Source: Anaerolineales bacterium
GTDB taxonomy: Bacteria; Chloroflexota; Anaerolineae; Anaerolineales; UBA6663
Assembly: GCA_017999235.1 (NCBI GenBank)
Contig: JAGOBN010000091.1
Span: 1-9,866 of the forward strand
Direction of reading: 5' to 3'
Length of the DNA: 9,866 nucleotides
The notes under the pieces were generated by a model. The model was not told the origin of the DNA and did no database searches. It saw only the letters and a list, made by a program, of their open reading frames with translations. Positions 8,464 to 9,866 of this stretch are shown here, one piece after another. Made by a program: the position numbers and the translations under genes. The stretch's first letter is position 1, and every line of letters begins with the position of its first letter.

Positions 8464-8991
8464 ATGCAGCGGATCGCCATCGTCGGCACCACCGGCGCGG
8501 GCAAGACCACGCTGGCCCGTCAACTGGCCGGGCCGTTGGGTATCCCACCGTTTGATTTGGATGAGCTGTATTGGGGCCCGGACTGGACGCCGGCGCCCCG
8601 GGACGTGCTCCGGGAGCGGGTGAAAGCCGTGGCGGCCGGCCCGGCCTGGATCGCGGCCGGCAATTACAGCGTCGTCCGCGACCTGCTCTGGACGCGCGCC
8701 GACACCCTGGTCTGGCTGGATTACCCGTTGCCGCTGGTGCTGGGGCGACTGGCGCGGCGCACCCTGCTCCGGATCATCACTCGTGAGGTCTTGTGGGGCG
8801 GCAACCGCGAGACCTGGCGCGCGCAGTTCTTCAGCCGGGATTCGCTCTTCGTCTGGGCCTGGCACTCACATCCGCGCCACCGCCGGGAGTACCCGGCGCT
8901 GTTCACCCAGCCCGCATACGCGCATTTGACCGTGGTGCGCCTGCGCTCGCCGCGCCAGGCGCGGGCCTGGCTCACCCAGGCAGGGGGTTAA
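8464..8991 (+). CDS. P-loop NTPase, adenylate kinase-like / FlaR-like small kinase
   Basis: The 175-residue protein begins with a nucleotide-binding core: Walker A GTTGAGKT at 8-15 directly after the first beta strand, then FDLDELYWGPDW at 30-41, which in small nucleotide-kinase-like proteins lies at the acceptor-side pocket. WIAAGNYSVVRDLLWTRAD at 62-80 and VWLDYP at 83-88 (Walker-B-like strand) also match that family. An arginine-rich stretch (RLARRTLLR, 95-103) fits a lid or phosphate-binding helix. Relatives are annotated as adenylate kinase-like or DNA topology modulation protein FlaR; the true substrate is unknown. The start lies six bases after the prmA stop, so the two are probably co-transcribed, and there is no visible Shine-Dalgarno sequence, suggesting translational coupling. 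The stop overlaps by two bases the T-tract of the opposing infA terminator. Confidence 0.8.
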   Translation: MQRIAIVGTTGAGKTTLARQLAGPLGIPPFDLDELYWGPDWTPAPRDVLRERVKAVAAGPAWIAAGNYSVVRDLLWTRADTLVWLDYPLPLVLGRLARRTLLRIITREVLWGGNRETWRAQFFSRDSLFVWAWHSHPRHRREYPALFTQPAYAHLTVVRLRSPRQARAWLTQAGG

Positions 8992-9023
8992 ACAAAACAC
9001 CGCCGCGAAACGTTCGGCGGTGT
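8990..9023 (-). terminator. Intrinsic terminator of infA
   Basis: Arms ACACCGCCG (8997-9005) and CGGCGGTGT (9015-9023) form a perfect 9-bp stem with a 9-base loop. Read on the minus strand the stem is followed by TTTTGTTT (8997-8990), as expected for Rho-independent termination of the infA transcript, whose stop codon is about 40 bp upstream. On the plus strand no T-run follows, so it would be a poor terminator for the heat-shock operon, although its hairpin could still slow converging transcription. Confidence 0.85.
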
Positions 9024-9060
9024 CCAGCGGAAGCGAGGGGCGGTTCAGGACGACGGTGGC

Positions 9061-9315
9061 TCAGGCGGCCTCGGCCGGCGGCATCGACTGCTGGGCCGTG
9101 AAGCGGTAAGTGATGCGGCCGCGGGTCAGGTCGTACGGCGAGAGTTCCAGTTTGACGCGGTCGCCGAGCAGGATGCGGATGTAGTTCTTGCGCAGCCGGC
9201 CGGACAGATAGGCCAGCACGGTGTGGCCGTTCTCCAATTGGACGCGGAAAGTTGTGCTGGGCATGGCTTCCACCACCAAGCCCTCTACCATGATTTTTTC
9301 TTCGGTCTTTGGCAT
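9061..9315 (-). CDS. infA: Translation initiation factor IF-1
   Basis: IF-1 is a single OB-fold (S1-type) protein that binds the 30S A site during initiation. The core matches the family closely: [21 protein letters not shown] at 10-30, [22 protein letters not shown] at 33-54 and [16 protein letters not shown] at 57-72. The protein has 84 residues against the usual 71-73, with an extra tail [10 protein letters not shown] at the C-terminus and a slightly long start. AGGAAG (9324-9329) eight bases before the ATG supports this start. It is a lone gene here, not in a ribosomal-protein cluster, with its own promoter, leader and terminator. Whether a second infA exists elsewhere cannot be told. Confidence 0.97.
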   Translation of the reverse strand: MPKTEEKIMVEGLVVEAMPSTTFRVQLENGHTVLAYLSGRLRKNYIRILLGDRVKLELSPYDLTRGRITYRFTAQQSMPPAEAA

Positions 9316-9457
9316 CCTGAATGCTTCCTCGCTGAATGTAAAAAAAAACGGCGCAACCGGAACCGCTGGTTACGCCGAAAGATAACGCCTGCTACCCGTT
9401 TGCCTGGGTAATCGGTGCTCGTCTCCTCGTTCAGCCGTACAGGATTCCAAACTGCTC
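9316..9457 (-). promoter_or_regulatory. Structured infA leader, candidate attenuator
   Basis: Transcription from the promoter at 9464-9493 should start near 9457 and give a leader of about 142 nt. It contains a hairpin TACCC-N8-GGGTA (9393-9410) and then a strong intrinsic terminator that lies before the infA ribosome binding site. Near its 5' end TTGGAATC (minus strand, 9450-9443) can pair, with wobbles, to GGTTCCGG (9364-9357) in the terminator loop and arm, which would be a rival fold. No known riboswitch consensus was recognised. It could also be a separate small RNA with read-through into infA. Confidence 0.55.
9340..9377 (-). terminator. Intrinsic terminator upstream of infA
   Basis: On the minus strand CGGCGTAACC and GGTTGCGCCG form a 10-bp stem (one U-G wobble) with a 9-base loop, followed at once by nine Ts (9348-9340). 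This is the best intrinsic terminator in the window. It lies between the infA promoter and its start codon, so it must be bypassed for infA to be expressed from that promoter. Confidence 0.88.
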
Positions 9458-9463
9458 TAGATC

Positions 9464-9493
9464 ATTATACTCCGGGCGCTCCAGGTAAGTCAA
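9464..9493 (-). promoter_or_regulatory. Vegetative-sigma promoter for the infA leader
   Basis: On the minus strand TTGACT (9493-9488) and TATAAT (9469-9464) are 18 bp apart, with eleven of twelve consensus bases. The same 18-bp spacing is used at the hrcA promoter. The predicted start is near 9457. Confidence 0.85.
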
Positions 9494-9502
9494 TTTAGGC
9501 GG

Positions 9503-9519
9503 GCCGGCGCTCCGCCGGC
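9503..9519. repeat. 7-bp inverted repeat between the divergent infA and sensor promoters
   Basis: GCCGGCG (9503-9509) and CGCCGGC (9513-9519) flank a CTC loop. The repeat lies just upstream of the infA -35 and in the -35 region of the possible promoter of the divergent sensor gene. It could be an operator or only a product of local GC richness. Confidence 0.45.
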
Positions 9520-9524
9520 TGGGT

Positions 9525-9530
9525 TATACT
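9525..9530 (+). promoter_or_regulatory. Possible -10 box for the sensor gene
   Basis: TATACT lies 40 bp upstream of the sensor start codon. There is no recognisable -35. A transcript from here would begin with a hairpin CCGGCC-CCCCT-GGCCGG (9540-9556) directly before the GGGAG ribosome binding site. Support is only the hexamer and its position. Confidence 0.38.
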
Positions 9531-9570
9531 CTTTGGACACCGGCCCCCCTGGCCGGCTGGGAGATGCGCC

Positions 9571-9866
9571 ATGAAGACTGACGAGCTCCGCGCCGGGCTG
9601 CGCGTGGTGGCGCCCTACGTGGTGGTGGCCGGCGCCTGGATCCTGTTTTCCGACACGATCCTGCTCTGGGTCACCGCCGATGCCGCGGCCGTCAACACTC
9701 TGCAAAGTCTCAAAGGGTTATTGTTCGTGGCCGTCACGGCGCTGCTGCTGTGGACGCTCTTAACGCGCGAATTGCGTCTCCGGCGCCAGACCGAGACCGC
9801 CCTGGACGACAGCCAGCGGTTTGCGGCCCAGCTCGCCGCCGCCGCGCCGGGCTGGTTGTATGTGCT
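9571..9866 (+). CDS. Membrane-anchored sensor protein, N-terminal part (PAS-type signalling protein), cut by window edge
   Basis: The visible 98 residues begin with two membrane helices, about 12-34 (VVAPYVVVAGAWILFSD...) and 47-65 (SLKGLLFVAVTALLLWTLL), joined by a short outer loop. A charged, probably coiled linker RELRLRRQTETALDDSQRF (66-84) follows. The last residues, AAAAPGWLYV at 89-98, look like the start of a PAS domain. This N-terminal pattern (ILFSD, then LQSLKGLLFVAVTALLL) is one I recognise from bacterial sensor histidine kinases and GGDEF/EAL proteins, but the output domain is outside the window, so the output activity is unknown. GGGAG (9559-9563), seven bases before the ATG, fixes the start; an upstream ATG at 9564 is out of frame and stops quickly. 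It is divergent from infA. Confidence 0.82.
   Translation, partial: MKTDELRAGLRVVAPYVVVAGAWILFSDTILLWVTADAAAVNTLQSLKGLLFVAVTALLLWTLLTRELRLRRQTETALDDSQRFAAQLAAAAPGWLYV

Noticed and set aside
8997..9023. Terminator for the plus-strand heat-shock operon
   Set aside because: The stem is perfect but no T-run follows on the plus strand. The T-run is on the minus-strand side, so it was assigned to infA.
9378..9457. tRNA or SRP RNA gene in the infA leader
   Set aside because: No cloverleaf, T-loop GGTTCRA context or SRP consensus (GGTCAGG...GGAAGGNAGCAGCC) could be found on either strand. The terminator loop GGTTCC alone is not enough.
9316..9457. A known riboswitch class (c-di-GMP-I, glycine, T-box) in the infA leader, prompted by pieces such as AGGCAAAC and GGGTAGC
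   Set aside because: Only short fragments resemble those consensuses and they are in the wrong order or lack the required core, so no class name is given.

Overview
The window is a GC-rich stretch of bacterial chromosome filled with housekeeping genes on both strands. A CIRCE operator, a vegetative-type promoter and the order hrcA-grpE-dnaK-dnaJ followed by prmA point to a bacterium using HrcA/CIRCE heat-shock control. The high GC, the protein sequences and the style of the membrane sensor at the right edge fit Chloroflexota (Anaerolineae-like) best. That placement is an inference from gene content, not from a marker phylogeny.

Left block, minus strand (1-2518). A DHH-family phosphoesterase is followed by prfA (release factor 1) and prmC, the methyltransferase that modifies the GGQ glutamine of release factors. 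prmC runs off the left edge just after its SAM-binding motif. The three genes may be one transcript, with GC-rich hairpins at the junctions.

Centre block, plus strand (2650-8991). A promoter with TTGACA, an 18-bp spacer and TATAAT is followed by a perfect CIRCE (TTAGCACTC-N9-GAGTGCTAA). It drives hrcA, grpE, dnaK, dnaJ, prmA and a small P-loop kinase-like gene. HrcA represses its own operon, GrpE and DnaJ are the DnaK co-chaperones, and PrmA methylates ribosomal protein L11. Short hairpins sit between grpE and dnaK and between dnaK and dnaJ. A seven-base-periodic C-rich repeat lies just before prmA.

Right block (8990-9866). infA (IF-1) lies on the minus strand, with an intrinsic terminator after it. 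It has a strong promoter and a leader of about 140 nt that ends in a second, excellent intrinsic terminator before the start codon, so the leader looks like an attenuator. Divergent from it is the start of a membrane-anchored sensor protein, cut by the right edge.

No mobile element, CRISPR array, tRNA or rRNA was seen. The coding content is ordinary. The points worth a second look are non-coding: the infA leader, a second dyad inside the heat-shock promoter, and the heptad/G-quadruplex-capable repeat upstream of prmA.
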